From: Subtercola lobariae
Lineage (GTDB): Bacteria > Actinomycetota > Actinomycetes > Actinomycetales > Microbacteriaceae
NCBI RefSeq assembly: GCF_014640255.1
Contig: NZ_BMGP01000006.1
Coordinates: forward strand, 248,001-312,000
DNA: 64,000 nt
Direction of reading: 5' to 3'
Part shown: piece after piece, positions 32,820-41,484 of the stretch
How the letters are laid out: each line of letters starts with the position of its first letter
Position numbering within the stretch: the stretch's first letter is position 1
Translations under genes and position numbers: made by a program
Notes under the pieces: model-generated
What the model was told of the DNA's origin: nothing
The model's database searches: none
What the model saw: only the letters and a program-made list of their open reading frames with translations

Positions 32820-34388
32820 GTGCCAGACAATTCGAGCCCCGACGTACAAATCGCCAGCGAGGCGCCCACCGAAGTCTTCATCGAGAACAACAGCGCCCGT
32901 GCCGCCGAGAGCAGCGCCCGCGCCGCCGAGAGCGAAACGAGCGCCTCTGAAGCCGAAGAACGGCGCCTCGATGCTCGCAACAGACTGGTTATCGGCATTC
33001 TGCTGGTCAGCACGTTCATCGTCATTCTGAACGAAACCATCATGAGTGTGGCGCTGCCCAAACTCATGGTCAGCCTCTCCATTCCGGCCGAGCAGGCGCA
33101 ATGGGTGACCACTGCATTCATGCTCACCATGGCCGTCGTGATTCCCATCACGGGTTACCTGCTCCAGCGTTTCAATACCAAACCCGTCTACATCGCCGCA
33201 ATGTCGTTTTTCAGCATCGGCACACTGCTTGCCGCCAGCGCACCCGGGTTCGACATGCTCATCGTGGGTCGCGTCATTCAGGCCTGCGGCACGGCCATCA
33301 TGTTTCCGTTGCTCATCACCACAGTCATGACGCTGGTTCCGCCGGCGTCACGCGGCCGCACCATGGGCAATATCTCGATTGTCATCTCGGTCGCGCCGGC
33401 CATCGGCCCCACTATCTCGGGCCTCATTCTGAGCGTGCTCGACTGGCGGTGGATGTTCTGGCTCGTTCTGCCCATCGCCGTGGTTGCGCTCGTGCTTGGG
33501 GCGATGCGTATTCCCAACGTGACCACGCCGCGCAAGGCGCCGTTCGACGTGCTCTCGGTCATTCTCTCGGCCTTCGGATTCGGCGGCCTGGTCTACGGCC
33601 TCACCACCGTCGGTGGCGGGGGTGCGCCGGTGGGGTGGATGCCCAGCTGGGCTCCGCTCGTCATCGGTGGCATAGCGCTTGCGCTCTTCATTCTCCGCCA
33701 GCTTCAGCTGCAGCGGGGTGACAAGGCGCTGCTCGACCTCCGCACCTTCTTGTCGAAGAACTTCACGCTCTCTATCGTGATGTTCGCCATCAGCATGATG
33801 GCCCTCTTCGGCACGCTCATTCTGTTGCCCATCTACTTGCAGAATGTGCTCGGGCTCACCACGCTGTCGACGGGCCTGCTTCTGCTGCCCGGCGGCCTGG
33901 TGATGGGCGCGCTGGCGCCTCTGGTCGGGCGAATCTACGACAAACGCGGCACGGGTGTCTTGCTCATTCCGGGCTCCATCATCGTGAGCGCCGCTCTCTG
34001 GTCGTTGACCATGGTCACCGAGACCACGCCGGTGTGGATGGTCTTGATCGTGCACATCGTGCTGAGTGTCGGTTTGGCGCTGCTGTTCACCCCGCTCTTC
34101 AGTGCGAGCCTCGGTTCGGTGAAGCCATCGCTCTATTCGCATGGTTCAGCGGTTGTGGGCACGATTCAGCAGGTGGCCGGAGCGGCCGGAACGGCGCTGT
34201 TCGTGACCATCATGTCGACACGGGCAACGAATCTCGTCATTGCGGGCGACAACCCCGTTCTGGCGCAAGTCGACGGTATTCGGGCGGCCTTCTTGGTGGG
34301 AGCGATCATCTCCATCGGCGCGATCGTGGTGGCGTTCTTCGTACGCAAGCCGGCTGATTCGCTGGAGGGCGTGCCCGCCGGTCACTGA
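32820..34388 (+). CDS. DHA2-type MFS multidrug exporter
   Basis: 522 residues from GTG, chosen because CAGGAG lies seven bases upstream. Fourteen hydrophobic segments follow a charged Ala/Ser/Glu-rich N-terminus that contains two near copies of ARAAES. ISVAPAIGPTISGLILSVLD is the antiporter motif C of drug:H+ antiporters, and LNETIMSVALPKLM is the first-helix motif of EmrB/QacA-like pumps. Likely exports lipophilic toxic compounds. Its stop lies inside the end of the next, minus-strand gene (7-base overlap). The 236-base gap before it shows no gene. Confidence 0.9.
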   Translation: MPDNSSPDVQIASEAPTEVFIENNSARAAESSARAAESETSASEAEERRLDARNRLVIGILLVSTFIVILNETIMSVALPKLMVSLSIPAEQAQWVTTAFMLTMAVVIPITGYLLQRFNTKPVYIAAMSFFSIGTLLAASAPGFDMLIVGRVIQACGTAIMFPLLITTVMTLVPPASRGRTMGNISIVISVAPAIGPTISGLILSVLDWRWMFWLVLPIAVVALVLGAMRIPNVTTPRKAPFDVLSVILSAFGFGGLVYGLTTVGGGGAPVGWMPSWAPLVIGGIALALFILRQLQLQRGDKALLDLRTFLSKNFTLSIVMFAISMMALFGTLILLPIYLQNVLGLTTLSTGLLLLPGGLVMGALAPLVGRIYDKRGTGVLLIPGSIIVSAALWSLTMVTETTPVWMVLIVHIVLSVGLALLFTPLFSASLGSVKPSLYSHGSAVVGTIQQVAGAAGTALFVTIMSTRATNLVIAGDNPVLAQVDGIRAAFLVGAIISIGAIVVAFFVRKPADSLEGVPAGH

Positions 34389-34771
34389 TGCGCCGAGAAA
34401 CTCCGACCGCGGTCGGGGCGAAAGGTGACGAAGCGTCTGAGGGTACTGATGGGGTCGTCGGTGCGCGCCGCAGCACGCATGATGAGGCCTGCTTCGTCAT
34501 CGTCGAGCTGATCGCTCAGCACTGGCCCGGCCACCTGCTCACCGGAGTCGGTGAGAACGGTCAGAATGACGAGTCGCAACTTGGTTTCATGTGCGGCGCG
34601 GGCGAGGTAGCCGATCAGAGTGCCGGAGCCGAGCATCGACGCGACAAGCACCGTGCCGACGGCCGCTACCGGCCAGCCCGGCGCTACGGAGATGCCGACC
34701 CGCTGCCCGTGCCGGTTGTGAAAGCCGAAAACACGCGAATCGGTGTCGTAACTGACGTCGATCGCTTTCAT
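34382..34771 (-). CDS. Hypothetical protein with central hydrophobic segment
   Basis: 129 residues from ATG 34771 (AAGGGG seven bases upstream). Order: short N-terminal beta part (DTDSRVFGFHNRHGQRVG), a hydrophobic stretch of about 20 residues (WPVAAVGTVLVASMLGSG), then a polar C-terminal half (ETKLRLVILTVLTDSGEQV). No motif recognised. Codon choice with high third-position G+C supports coding. Tail-to-tail overlap of 7 bases with the exporter gene. Confidence 0.55.
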   Translation of the reverse strand: MKAIDVSYDTDSRVFGFHNRHGQRVGISVAPGWPVAAVGTVLVASMLGSGTLIGYLARAAHETKLRLVILTVLTDSGEQVAGPVLSDQLDDDEAGLIMRAAARTDDPISTLRRFVTFRPDRGRSFSAHQ

Positions 34772-34826
34772 GATCACCCCTTTTCAAAATACCCCCCAAA
34801 TGGGAGACACGAGAAAGGGCGATTCA

Positions 34827-35522
34827 TTACGCCGAATGAGTAAATTCGTCGATGAGGGTGGCCAGAGCATCCGGTGCGCTCAGTGCAGAAAGGTGCCCGG
34901 CGTCGATGACGACCGGCTCGATGCCGAGGCGATCGCGACTGATCTTCTGCATGAAATCGAGTGGAAAGAGGCGGTCGTTTCGGCCGGCGATGACCCGTAC
35001 CTCGGCGGCTGGCCACCGCGTAGCCTGCCACCGGGAGGAGAAAATGCCCTCGCTCTGGGGCGTCTCGCCGCGAGCAAAGGTGGCCGCCTTGACGTCGGCC
35101 GCGACGTCGTGAAAGAAGATCTCGTCGACATCGAAGGGCGCCGATGGGTCTCGACCCCCGCTGACTGCGTAGCGTGCGGTGGCTTCGCCCTGGCCGGTGC
35201 TCGACCACCACTCACCCGCCGATTCGCCGAAGGCGGGAATCATCGCAGACACGAAAATGAGCATCCGAACGGGGAGGCGCTCGCTCACCATCACACCGGT
35301 GAACCCGCCGAGCGATTGGGCGACCACTACGAGGTCATCGTCGCGCCGCGAACCGATGGCGCTCACCACCGCGTCGGCATAGTCGTCGAACGTCGCCGAC
35401 TCGTCGGCGGCAGGCAGATCGGGTGCGATAACGTCGAAACCGCGAGCCTCGAGCAGCGGAATGACCCAGTGCCAGTACCAGCTATCGCCGCCGGCACCGG
35501 GAATCAGCACGATGGTAGTCAT
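34827..35522 (-). CDS. Alpha/beta hydrolase (EstC/PytH-like)
   Basis: 231 residues from ATG 35522. VLIPGAGGDSWYWHWVIPLL carries the oxyanion-hole region; VVVAQSLGGFTGVMVSERLP has the nucleophile elbow with Gln-Ser-Leu-Gly-Gly, so the Ser is nucleophile; Asp in VIAGRNDRLFPLDF and His in IDAGHLSALSAPDAL complete the triad. This fits the salicylate-esterase/pyrethroid-hydrolase-like group of small hydrolases. Substrate is unknown. Confidence 0.88.
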   Translation of the reverse strand: MTTIVLIPGAGGDSWYWHWVIPLLEARGFDVIAPDLPAADESATFDDYADAVVSAIGSRRDDDLVVVAQSLGGFTGVMVSERLPVRMLIFVSAMIPAFGESAGEWWSSTGQGEATARYAVSGGRDPSAPFDVDEIFFHDVAADVKAATFARGETPQSEGIFSSRWQATRWPAAEVRVIAGRNDRLFPLDFMQKISRDRLGIEPVVIDAGHLSALSAPDALATLIDEFTHSA

Positions 35523-35528
35523 ATCCAC

Positions 35529-35534
35529 ACGGTA
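35529..35534 (-). promoter_or_regulatory. -10 element of the hydrolase gene, leaderless type
   Basis: On the minus strand TACCGT is followed by six bases (GTGGAT) and ATG 35522. This spacing also fixes the start, against the longer frame from 35564. Confidence 0.5.
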
Positions 35535-35596
35535 CTGCGGCGCCCAATCGGGCGCGAGGCCCACAACCTCACAGCCGAGAAGCCCGGGAAGAAGCT

Positions 35597-35974
35597 CTAC
35601 GCGAAGATACGAAAGTTCGCCGAGATTCGGTTGACCGGCATGAACAGCGCCATCAGCGGAACGAGAATGCGCAGCGTGTAGGTGAGAACGAGAATCTGCC
35701 CGAAGTCACCGATCGCGAACAGCACCAGCGCAATGAGCCCGAACAGCAGCCCGCGAACCGCCGTGCGCGCGAAGTCGATGAACAGCATGCTGAAGCCCAC
35801 CGAGAGCAGAACCAGGCCGGTGTCGACGACGAACGCGCCGGCGTGCGGGTCGGTCACCAGGTGGGCGATGCTGAACAGCACAATAGCGACGGCCCACATG
35901 AGCACGAACGTCAGGCCGGCGAGCGGCCTCGGCAGCGGCTTGCCAGGCGCCTTGTCGACAATGTTGTCAACCAT
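35597..35974 (-). CDS. Small four-helix membrane protein, unknown
   Basis: 125 residues with hydrophobic segments at about 20-42, 48-68, 74-92 and 94-113, and GAGGAG nine bases before the ATG. The N-terminus is polar (MVDNIVDKAPGKPLPRP). No conserved family recognised. It is followed by the hydrolase gene on the same strand after 75 bases, but the latter has its own promoter. Confidence 0.65.
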   Translation of the reverse strand: MVDNIVDKAPGKPLPRPLAGLTFVLMWAVAIVLFSIAHLVTDPHAGAFVVDTGLVLLSVGFSMLFIDFARTAVRGLLFGLIALVLFAIGDFGQILVLTYTLRILVPLMALFMPVNRISANFRIFA

Positions 35975-36096
35975 CGCTTCGACTCCTCAAGATGTCAGTT
36001 CTGGTGAGATACCCCTCAAGCCTAGAGCCTGACGGGTTCGTCGTGGCACACCCCCGGGCATCCTGCAACCCCTGAAGCAGATCAGCGATGCGTCGT

Positions 36097-36102
36097 TACG
36101 CT
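36097..36102 (+). promoter_or_regulatory. -10 element of the DUF1206 gene, leaderless type
   Basis: TACGCT is followed by GAGGGG and ATG 36109. The spacing fits a leaderless start, though GAGGGG could also be read as a close ribosome site. Confidence 0.45.
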
Positions 36103-36108
36103 GAGGGG

Positions 36109-36960
36109 ATGACCGGCTCCTCTGCGACGAAGGCCGCCGATACGGCCAAGAACAGCACCGTACTGCAACTGCTCGCCCGCCTCGGGTACGCAGTGAATGG
36201 GCTGCTGCACGTGCTGATCGGCATTATTGCGATCTCGATCGCCGTCTCTGGCGCGTCGAGCGGTGGTGCGAACGGATCGGCGTCGGGTGGCTCAGGTGGT
36301 ACCGAAGCCGACCAGTCGGGCGCGCTCGCCCAGCTCGCGTCGAACCCCGCGGGCGAGGTGCTGCTCTGGGTCATCGTGGTCGGGCTCTTCGCCCTCGGCC
36401 TGTGGCAGATCATCTCCGGGTTTCTGGTGCGCGAGAGCGACGCGAAGAAGCGCTGGGGCAAGCGGGTGTCTGAGTTCGGCAAGGCGGTGGCGTATATCGC
36501 GATAGGTGTCACCGCGCTCACCTTCGCGCTCGGCGGTTCGAAGAGTTCGGCGAGCAGCAGTCAGAGCGCGAGTGCGAAGCTGATCGCGACGCCCGGCGGG
36601 GTCATTCTGCTGGTCATCATCGGGTTGGTCGTGTTCGGCATCGGCGTGTTCTTCGTGGTGCGGGGTATCACCAAGAAGTTCACGAAAGACCTGAGCGTGC
36701 CCGCAGGCACCACGGGTCGCGCGGTGGTGGGCCTCGGCATCGTCGGCTACATCGCGAAGGGCGTGGCGCTCGCCGTCGTGGGCATTCTGTTCGTGGTTGC
36801 CGCCTTCACGCTCGACCCGTCGAAGGCGAGCGGTATGGATGGCGCACTGACCTCTCTCGCGGCGTTGCCGTTCGGCGTGGTCATCTTGATCGTCGTGGGC
36901 GCGGGGCTCATCGCCTACGGCCTGTACCTCGGGGCACGGGCGCGCTGGGGGAACCTCTAG
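36109..36960 (+). CDS. DUF1206 membrane protein
   Basis: 283 residues, three copies of a two-helix unit: YAVNGLLHVLIGIIAISIAV, YIAIGVTALTFALGG and YIAKGVALAVVGILFVVAAF are the equivalent first helices, each starting with an aromatic-x-x-x-G pattern typical of DUF1206 (PF06724). Loops carry Ser/Gly-rich stretches (SSGGANGSASGGSGG). The family is widespread in actinobacteria with no known function. Start at 36109 rests on the promoter spacing. Confidence 0.85.
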   Translation: MTGSSATKAADTAKNSTVLQLLARLGYAVNGLLHVLIGIIAISIAVSGASSGGANGSASGGSGGTEADQSGALAQLASNPAGEVLLWVIVVGLFALGLWQIISGFLVRESDAKKRWGKRVSEFGKAVAYIAIGVTALTFALGGSKSSASSSQSASAKLIATPGGVILLVIIGLVVFGIGVFFVVRGITKKFTKDLSVPAGTTGRAVVGLGIVGYIAKGVALAVVGILFVVAAFTLDPSKASGMDGALTSLAALPFGVVILIVVGAGLIAYGLYLGARARWGNL

Positions 36961-36974
36961 TCTCTCGACCCAGA

Positions 36975-37002
36975 GATAGCTTTCCACTGAGTGGAAGCTA
37001 TC
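36975..37002. promoter_or_regulatory. 28-bp palindrome before the first amidohydrolase gene
   Basis: GATAGC-T-TTCCACT-G-AGTGGAA-GCTATC pairs over 13 bases with a one-base bulge; its core TTCCACTGAGTGGAA is a perfect 15-bp palindrome. It could end DUF1206 transcription. The word TGAGTGGAA recurs in the iclR promoter at 38838-38846, which favours an IclR operator. Confidence 0.5.
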
Positions 37003-37072
37003 TGCCAGCTTTTCGCGCCGAAACGTAGGTTTACTTCCGACACGGTAATCGTAGCGAAAGGCGAAGAAGCAT

Positions 37073-38011
37073 ATGGCGCGAACATCACAACGCATCGACG
37101 TTCATCAGCATTTCATGCCCCCGCAGTGGATCGATGCGGCGATGAAAATCGAGGGCGCACTGCCAAGCGTTCCTCACTGGTCTGAAGACGAGGCGTTGCG
37201 CATGATGGATGCCGTCGGCATTCAGACCGCTGTGCTCTCGCTCACGACCCCGGGCGCTCACCTCGGCAGCGATGCTGCGGCTCGCCAGCTTACCCGCGGT
37301 GTCAATGAGTTCGGAGCCGAGCTTGTGCAACGTCGGCCTGGCCGCTTCGGGCTCTTTGCGGGCATTCCGCTGCCCGATGTCGAAGGCGCCGTGGCAGAAG
37401 CCGTGTACGCGCTCGACGAATTGCACGCCGACGGGGTCGGGCTGATGAGCAATGCCGGCGGCCTCTACCTCGGCGACGCATCGTTTCGGCCGTTGTGGCA
37501 GGCGCTCGACGATCGCTCGGCCGTCGTGGTGATTCACCCCACGCCCACCCCGGGCCTGACAGATCTTCCCGGGGCGATGGGCTGGGTCGATTGGCCGTTC
37601 GACACCACGCGAACCGCCGTGCATATGGTCATCAACGGTGTGTTGCGCGATTTCCCCTCGGTTAAAGTGGTTCTCGCTCACGCGGGCGGGTTCGTGCCGT
37701 ATCAGTCGGGTCGGTTCGAGGCGCTCGCGGCAATCACACCGGGCCAGTCCGCACAGAACGTGCATGACGACCTGCGTAAGTTCTACTTCGATACAGCGCT
37801 CTCGAGCAGCCCGGCCACACTCGCCGCGCTCATCGAGTTCGCCGGCGCAGACCACGTCATGTTCGGCACCGACTGGCCGGCCGCGCCGCTGCACCCGTTC
37901 GTCACCGACTTCACCGCCGGCCTCGATGCGTACTTCGACATCAACCCCGGTGTAGAGACGCAAATCAACCACCTGACAGCCAAATCGGTTTTCGGCCGCG
38001 TTTTCTCCTGA
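37073..38011 (+). CDS. Amidohydrolase-2 family (ACMSD-like) metal-dependent hydrolase
   Basis: 312 residues. RIDVHQHFMPPQWIDA holds the HxH metal ligands (His11 and His13), VVIHPTPTPG the third His, VVLAHAGGFVPY the fourth, and MFGTDWPAAPL the Asp, i.e. the full set of the aminocarboxymuconate-semialdehyde-decarboxylase group. Members decarboxylate or hydrolyse aromatic and related acids (gamma-resorcylate, isoorotate, uracil-5-carboxylate types). Located next to an iclR gene and a second amidohydrolase, so part of a small catabolic set. Confidence 0.88.
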   Translation: MARTSQRIDVHQHFMPPQWIDAAMKIEGALPSVPHWSEDEALRMMDAVGIQTAVLSLTTPGAHLGSDAAARQLTRGVNEFGAELVQRRPGRFGLFAGIPLPDVEGAVAEAVYALDELHADGVGLMSNAGGLYLGDASFRPLWQALDDRSAVVVIHPTPTPGLTDLPGAMGWVDWPFDTTRTAVHMVINGVLRDFPSVKVVLAHAGGFVPYQSGRFEALAAITPGQSAQNVHDDLRKFYFDTALSSSPATLAALIEFAGADHVMFGTDWPAAPLHPFVTDFTAGLDAYFDINPGVETQINHLTAKSVFGRVFS

Positions 38012-38027
38012 GAGAAATCATGCCTAT

Positions 38028-38822
38028 TCAGAGCAGGCCAGGCGAAACGCGCCGAGAGATGGCCCGCGCAGTGGTGACCACGGCCGGAACGAGGGCGTTC
38101 GCTTCGGCGTTGTCGAGTCTGTCTGTTCTGAGTTCGACCGACAGCGCAGCGATGACCGCGCCCGAGTCGTCGCGAATGGGCGCGGCGACCGCGGCACAGA
38201 ACCAGGGCGATGATCGCCGTGCGGCTACGAAACCGTCTTGTCTGATGGCGGCAAGACTTCGGCGTAGGTCGTCGCCACTCTGAACGGCTTCGTAGCCGGG
38301 TAGAGGGGTGAAGCTTCGGCAGACCTCCTCTTGAATGTCGTTCGGCGCGTACGCCAACAGAATGAGGCCGCCGCCGGTGGAGTCGAGCGGCAGGCGCCCT
38401 CCGATGCGAAACGACAGCGGCTCTGACCCGTGCGGCGACAGTCGCTCAATCAGCACCGCCTCGGCCCCCTCGCGAATCTTCAGCAGAATGTGGTGGCCTG
38501 TCACTCGGCCGAGGTCTTCCATGAATGGCATTGCAAGTCTTCTGAGCCCGTGGCCGCGAGGGGCGAGAGCAGCGATTTCGAAGAGGCCGACGCCGATGAC
38601 ATACCGGCCCTCGGCGTCGTGTTCGAGCGCGCCCAATTCGACGAGCGTGCGGGCTAGGCGCAGTGTCGTGTTGGCCGGCAGACCGCTGCGCCTCGCGAGG
38701 GTGCGCAGCGGCAAGGCGACGTGGCTCTCGTCATACGCGCTCAGCAGCGCGAAGGCGCGTTGCACCACGCCAGATCGCTTGTCGATGGGCTGAGCATCTA
38801 CGGGTAGCGGCATCGTTGCCAT
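38028..38822 (-). CDS. IclR family transcriptional regulator
   Basis: 264 residues from ATG 38822 (a GTG directly before is also possible). GVVQRAFALLSAYDESHVAL, LRTLARRSGLPANTTLRLAR is the winged helix-turn-helix. The C-terminal effector domain has the usual TGHHILLKIREGAEAVLIER, DSTGGGLILLAY and GFVAARRSSPWFCAAVAAPI regions. Probably controls the two flanking amidohydrolase genes in response to an aromatic or nucleobase-like effector; the effector is a guess. Convergent with the first amidohydrolase gene and divergent from the second. Confidence 0.92.
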   Translation of the reverse strand: MATMPLPVDAQPIDKRSGVVQRAFALLSAYDESHVALPLRTLARRSGLPANTTLRLARTLVELGALEHDAEGRYVIGVGLFEIAALAPRGHGLRRLAMPFMEDLGRVTGHHILLKIREGAEAVLIERLSPHGSEPLSFRIGGRLPLDSTGGGLILLAYAPNDIQEEVCRSFTPLPGYEAVQSGDDLRRSLAAIRQDGFVAARRSSPWFCAAVAAPIRDDSGAVIAALSVELRTDRLDNAEANALVPAVVTTARAISRRVSPGLL

Positions 38823-38837
38823 CACTCTCTGTTCCGG

Positions 38838-38906
38838 TGAGTGGAAAATTTACTCGCTCTCGGGGCGTCGCGGCTAGCGTTTTATCGAAAACACAGGTGA
38901 TTTTCG
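38838..38906. promoter_or_regulatory. Divergent iclR / amidohydrolase control region
   Basis: Holds TGAGTGGAA (38838-38846), shared with the palindrome at 36975-37002, inside GAGT-GGAAAATTT-ACTC. On the amidohydrolase side TAGCGT (38875-38880) looks like a -10 and is followed directly by an inverted repeat CGAAAA-N9-TTTTCG (38886-38906), well placed for a repressor. The stretch is strikingly AT-rich against its surroundings. Confidence 0.55.
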
Positions 38907-38919
38907 TAAAGGAGCGAAC

Positions 38920-40320
38920 ATGACTGATTCTGAATTCTCCGGCGACAACGGTGGTACGGATGCCCGGACCCTGGTATTTCGCCACGCCACGGTCGTTTCG
39001 GTCGACCCCGCTGTGGGAACCGTGCGCGATACCGATGTGCTGGTGGTGGGCGACTCGATCGCTGCCATCGGTGTAGGGCTAGCGGTGCCTGAGGGCACCC
39101 GCGAGATCGACGCGTCGGGCGGCATACTGATGCCGGGCATGATCGACACGCACCGCCACATGTATCAGACCGCGTTGCGCGGCTTCGGTGCCGATTGGAC
39201 TCTGACCGACTACTTCTACTTCTACTACATCAACCACGGCCACCACTTTCGGCCGCAAGACGTCTATGCAGGTAACCTCTTGGCCGCAGTGGAGTCACTC
39301 GATTCGGGAGTGACCACCACGCTCGACTGGTCGCACGGGTTGCGCACCGTCGAGTATGGCGAGGCCGCCGTCGCCGCGTTGCAGGCGGTGCCGGGCCGTT
39401 TCGTGTTCGCCTACGGTAATTTCTCGGGGAGCCCAGCCGACTGGGCGACCACCCCCGAGTTTCGCGCCTTCGCACGGCAGCGAGCCGAGCAGCAGACCGA
39501 CATGCTGAGCTTCGCGCTGGCCTTCGACGTTCAAGGTGACCCGTCGTTTCCTGAACGAGCGGGGTTCGAGGCTGCCCGTGAGTTGGATGTGCCGGTGACG
39601 ACGCACAGTGGCGTGTGGGGTGCAACCAGTGACGCCGGCATCGATCTCATTGCTGAGAACGGGTTTCTGACTGACCGGGTGACGCACGTGCATGCAGGTA
39701 CTCTGTCGCCTGAGTCGTACCGCAAGATCGCCGCCGCCGGTGGTTCGGTGTCGTTGTCGGCAGAATCTGAGGCGAGCGCCGGACAGGGCTACCTGCCGGG
39801 CTTTCGTGCCCGAAACTACGGAATAAACGTTTCGTTGTCGGTTGACACCTCGTCGTGGTGGAGCGCTGACATGTTCTCCGCGATGCGGGCCACAGCCAAT
39901 GCCGATCGCGGAACCGAGCACGCAGAGGCGCACGCCGCAGGCGAGACGGTGACGAGTCTCTCGACGCGAGTGACCGATCTGGTCGAGTTCGCAACTATAG
40001 GTGGAGCCGCCGCCATCGGCCGAACCGACCTGGTCGGCAGCATCACGGTGGGCAAGAAGGCCGACCTGGTGCTGGTGAAGAATGATGCGTCACCGACGCT
40101 GTTTCCGATTCTGAACCCCGAAGGTCACCTGGTGTTTCAAGCCGGTCGGGGCGATGTGCACACCGTTCTGGTGAACGGTCGTGTGGTGAAACACGAGGGC
40201 AAGCTGTTGCTCGACGCGCAGCTCGCCGAAGCGCGCAGTGCGGTCGCCGAGACGGTCGACTACTTGCAATCGGTGATCGGCGACGAGGCGTGGAACGTTT
40301 CGGAGCGGCCTGCGCGGTAG
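38920..40320 (+). CDS. TRZ/ATZ-type amidohydrolase (deaminase-like)
   Basis: 466 residues after AAAGGAG. GGILMPGMIDTHRHMYQTAL has the HxH metal pair, VTTHSGVWG the third His, VTHVHAGTLSPES the fourth, and SLSVDTSSWWSADMF the Asp. This is the cytosine-deaminase/S-adenosylhomocysteine-deaminase/atrazine-chlorohydrolase superfamily. Such enzymes deaminate or hydrolyse heterocycles such as guanine, hydroxyatrazine or 8-oxoguanine. IGGAAAIGRTDLVGSITVGK is the usual C-terminal motif. Likely partner of the upstream amidohydrolase under IclR control. Confidence 0.9.
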   Translation: MTDSEFSGDNGGTDARTLVFRHATVVSVDPAVGTVRDTDVLVVGDSIAAIGVGLAVPEGTREIDASGGILMPGMIDTHRHMYQTALRGFGADWTLTDYFYFYYINHGHHFRPQDVYAGNLLAAVESLDSGVTTTLDWSHGLRTVEYGEAAVAALQAVPGRFVFAYGNFSGSPADWATTPEFRAFARQRAEQQTDMLSFALAFDVQGDPSFPERAGFEAARELDVPVTTHSGVWGATSDAGIDLIAENGFLTDRVTHVHAGTLSPESYRKIAAAGGSVSLSAESEASAGQGYLPGFRARNYGINVSLSVDTSSWWSADMFSAMRATANADRGTEHAEAHAAGETVTSLSTRVTDLVEFATIGGAAAIGRTDLVGSITVGKKADLVLVKNDASPTLFPILNPEGHLVFQAGRGDVHTVLVNGRVVKHEGKLLLDAQLAEARSAVAETVDYLQSVIGDEAWNVSERPAR

Positions 40321-40464
40321 TCGGGCGCGGGCATCCGGAGGCTTCACGCCGCTGTTGCCGGTGCTGCTGTCGTCGAGTGCGCAGTCCGGGCCCCTGAACG
40401 GTGCCGTGCGGTGATGTGAGCTCTGCCGTGCGGTACCGTTCAGAGGGCGGAAAGGCGGCAGATC

Positions 40465-41484
40465 GTGCGGATTCTGGTGGTGGGCGCAGGCGGCGTGGGC
40501 GGGTTCTTCGGAGCGAAGCTCGCTGCGGCCGGCCGAGACGTGACGTACCTGGTGCGGCCAGCGCGGGCAGCGACGTTGGCGGCCGACGGGCTTCGCATCC
40601 GGCCGTTTCGAGCCGACGAATTCGTGGTCGATGTGAAGACGGTGACGGCCGAACAGCTTGCCGCTGCTGGCCCAGCCGCGGGCTCGGGTGCGGCTTCGAT
40701 CGGGGCCCCCGCCGAGGAGGCGAGCGGGGCCAGTGCCACCACTGCCGCCGGTGCCGGCGCGGGCTTTGACCTTGTTCTGCTGTCGGTCAAGGCGTACACC
40801 CTCGACCAGGCGCTCGATGACCTGGCGCCCGCCATCAGGCCGAACACGCTCATTCTGCCGTTGCTGAACGGAATTCGGCACATCGACGTGCTGCGCGAGC
40901 GGTTCGGCGCCGAGCACGTCATCGGTGGGCTCTGCCGCATCTCGGTACAACTCGACGATGACGGAGCCATTCGCCAGGTCGGCCCCGGCGCGGCCATGGC
41001 CTATGGCGAGTTCGACGGCTCTCTGAGCGAGCGGATGCACGAGGTCGACGCATCTCTGGCCGGCGCCGACTTCTCCACCACCCTCTCCACCCGCGTCGAG
41101 CACGACCTCTGGGAGAAGTGGATGATGCTCGCATCAGGCGGGGCACTCACCACCCTGTTGCGGGCTCCCATCGGCGAGATCGTCGCGGTCCCCGGAGGCG
41201 CCCACGCGGCCGAGAGCATTCTCGGTGAGGCGTTCGCCGTGGCGACCGCGGCAGGTTTCGCTCCGAGCGAGGGTGCACGCGAGCGTCTCACGGGCATCCT
41301 CACCGAGCCTGGCTCGCTATTCGCAACCTCGATGTATCGCGATCTCACGCAGGGCCGCGCGGTTGAGGCCGAGCAGATCGTGGGCGATCTCGCGCGCCGC
41401 GGCCGGGCGTCGGGCGTAGACGTGACGTGGCTCGAGCTCGCGTACACCGGGCTCTGCGTGTACCAGAACTCGCTCGGTGCCTGA
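40465..41484 (+). CDS. panE: 2-dehydropantoate 2-reductase (ketopantoate reductase family)
   Basis: 339 residues from GTG with AAAGGCGG upstream. ILVVGAGGVGGFFGAKLAAAG is the NADPH-binding GxGGxG start. VLLSVKAYTLDQALDDLAP contains the conserved Lys, and LWEKWMMLASGGALTTLLRA the catalytic Lys. A 30-residue Ala/Gly/Ser insertion near 75-100 is unusual. The classic reaction reduces ketopantoate for CoA synthesis, but many paralogues act on other 2-oxoacids. Its 3' end overlaps a TDT transporter gene by 8 bases, unlike a pan operon. Confidence 0.85.
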   Translation: MRILVVGAGGVGGFFGAKLAAAGRDVTYLVRPARAATLAADGLRIRPFRADEFVVDVKTVTAEQLAAAGPAAGSGAASIGAPAEEASGASATTAAGAGAGFDLVLLSVKAYTLDQALDDLAPAIRPNTLILPLLNGIRHIDVLRERFGAEHVIGGLCRISVQLDDDGAIRQVGPGAAMAYGEFDGSLSERMHEVDASLAGADFSTTLSTRVEHDLWEKWMMLASGGALTTLLRAPIGEIVAVPGGAHAAESILGEAFAVATAAGFAPSEGARERLTGILTEPGSLFATSMYRDLTQGRAVEAEQIVGDLARRGRASGVDVTWLELAYTGLCVYQNSLGA

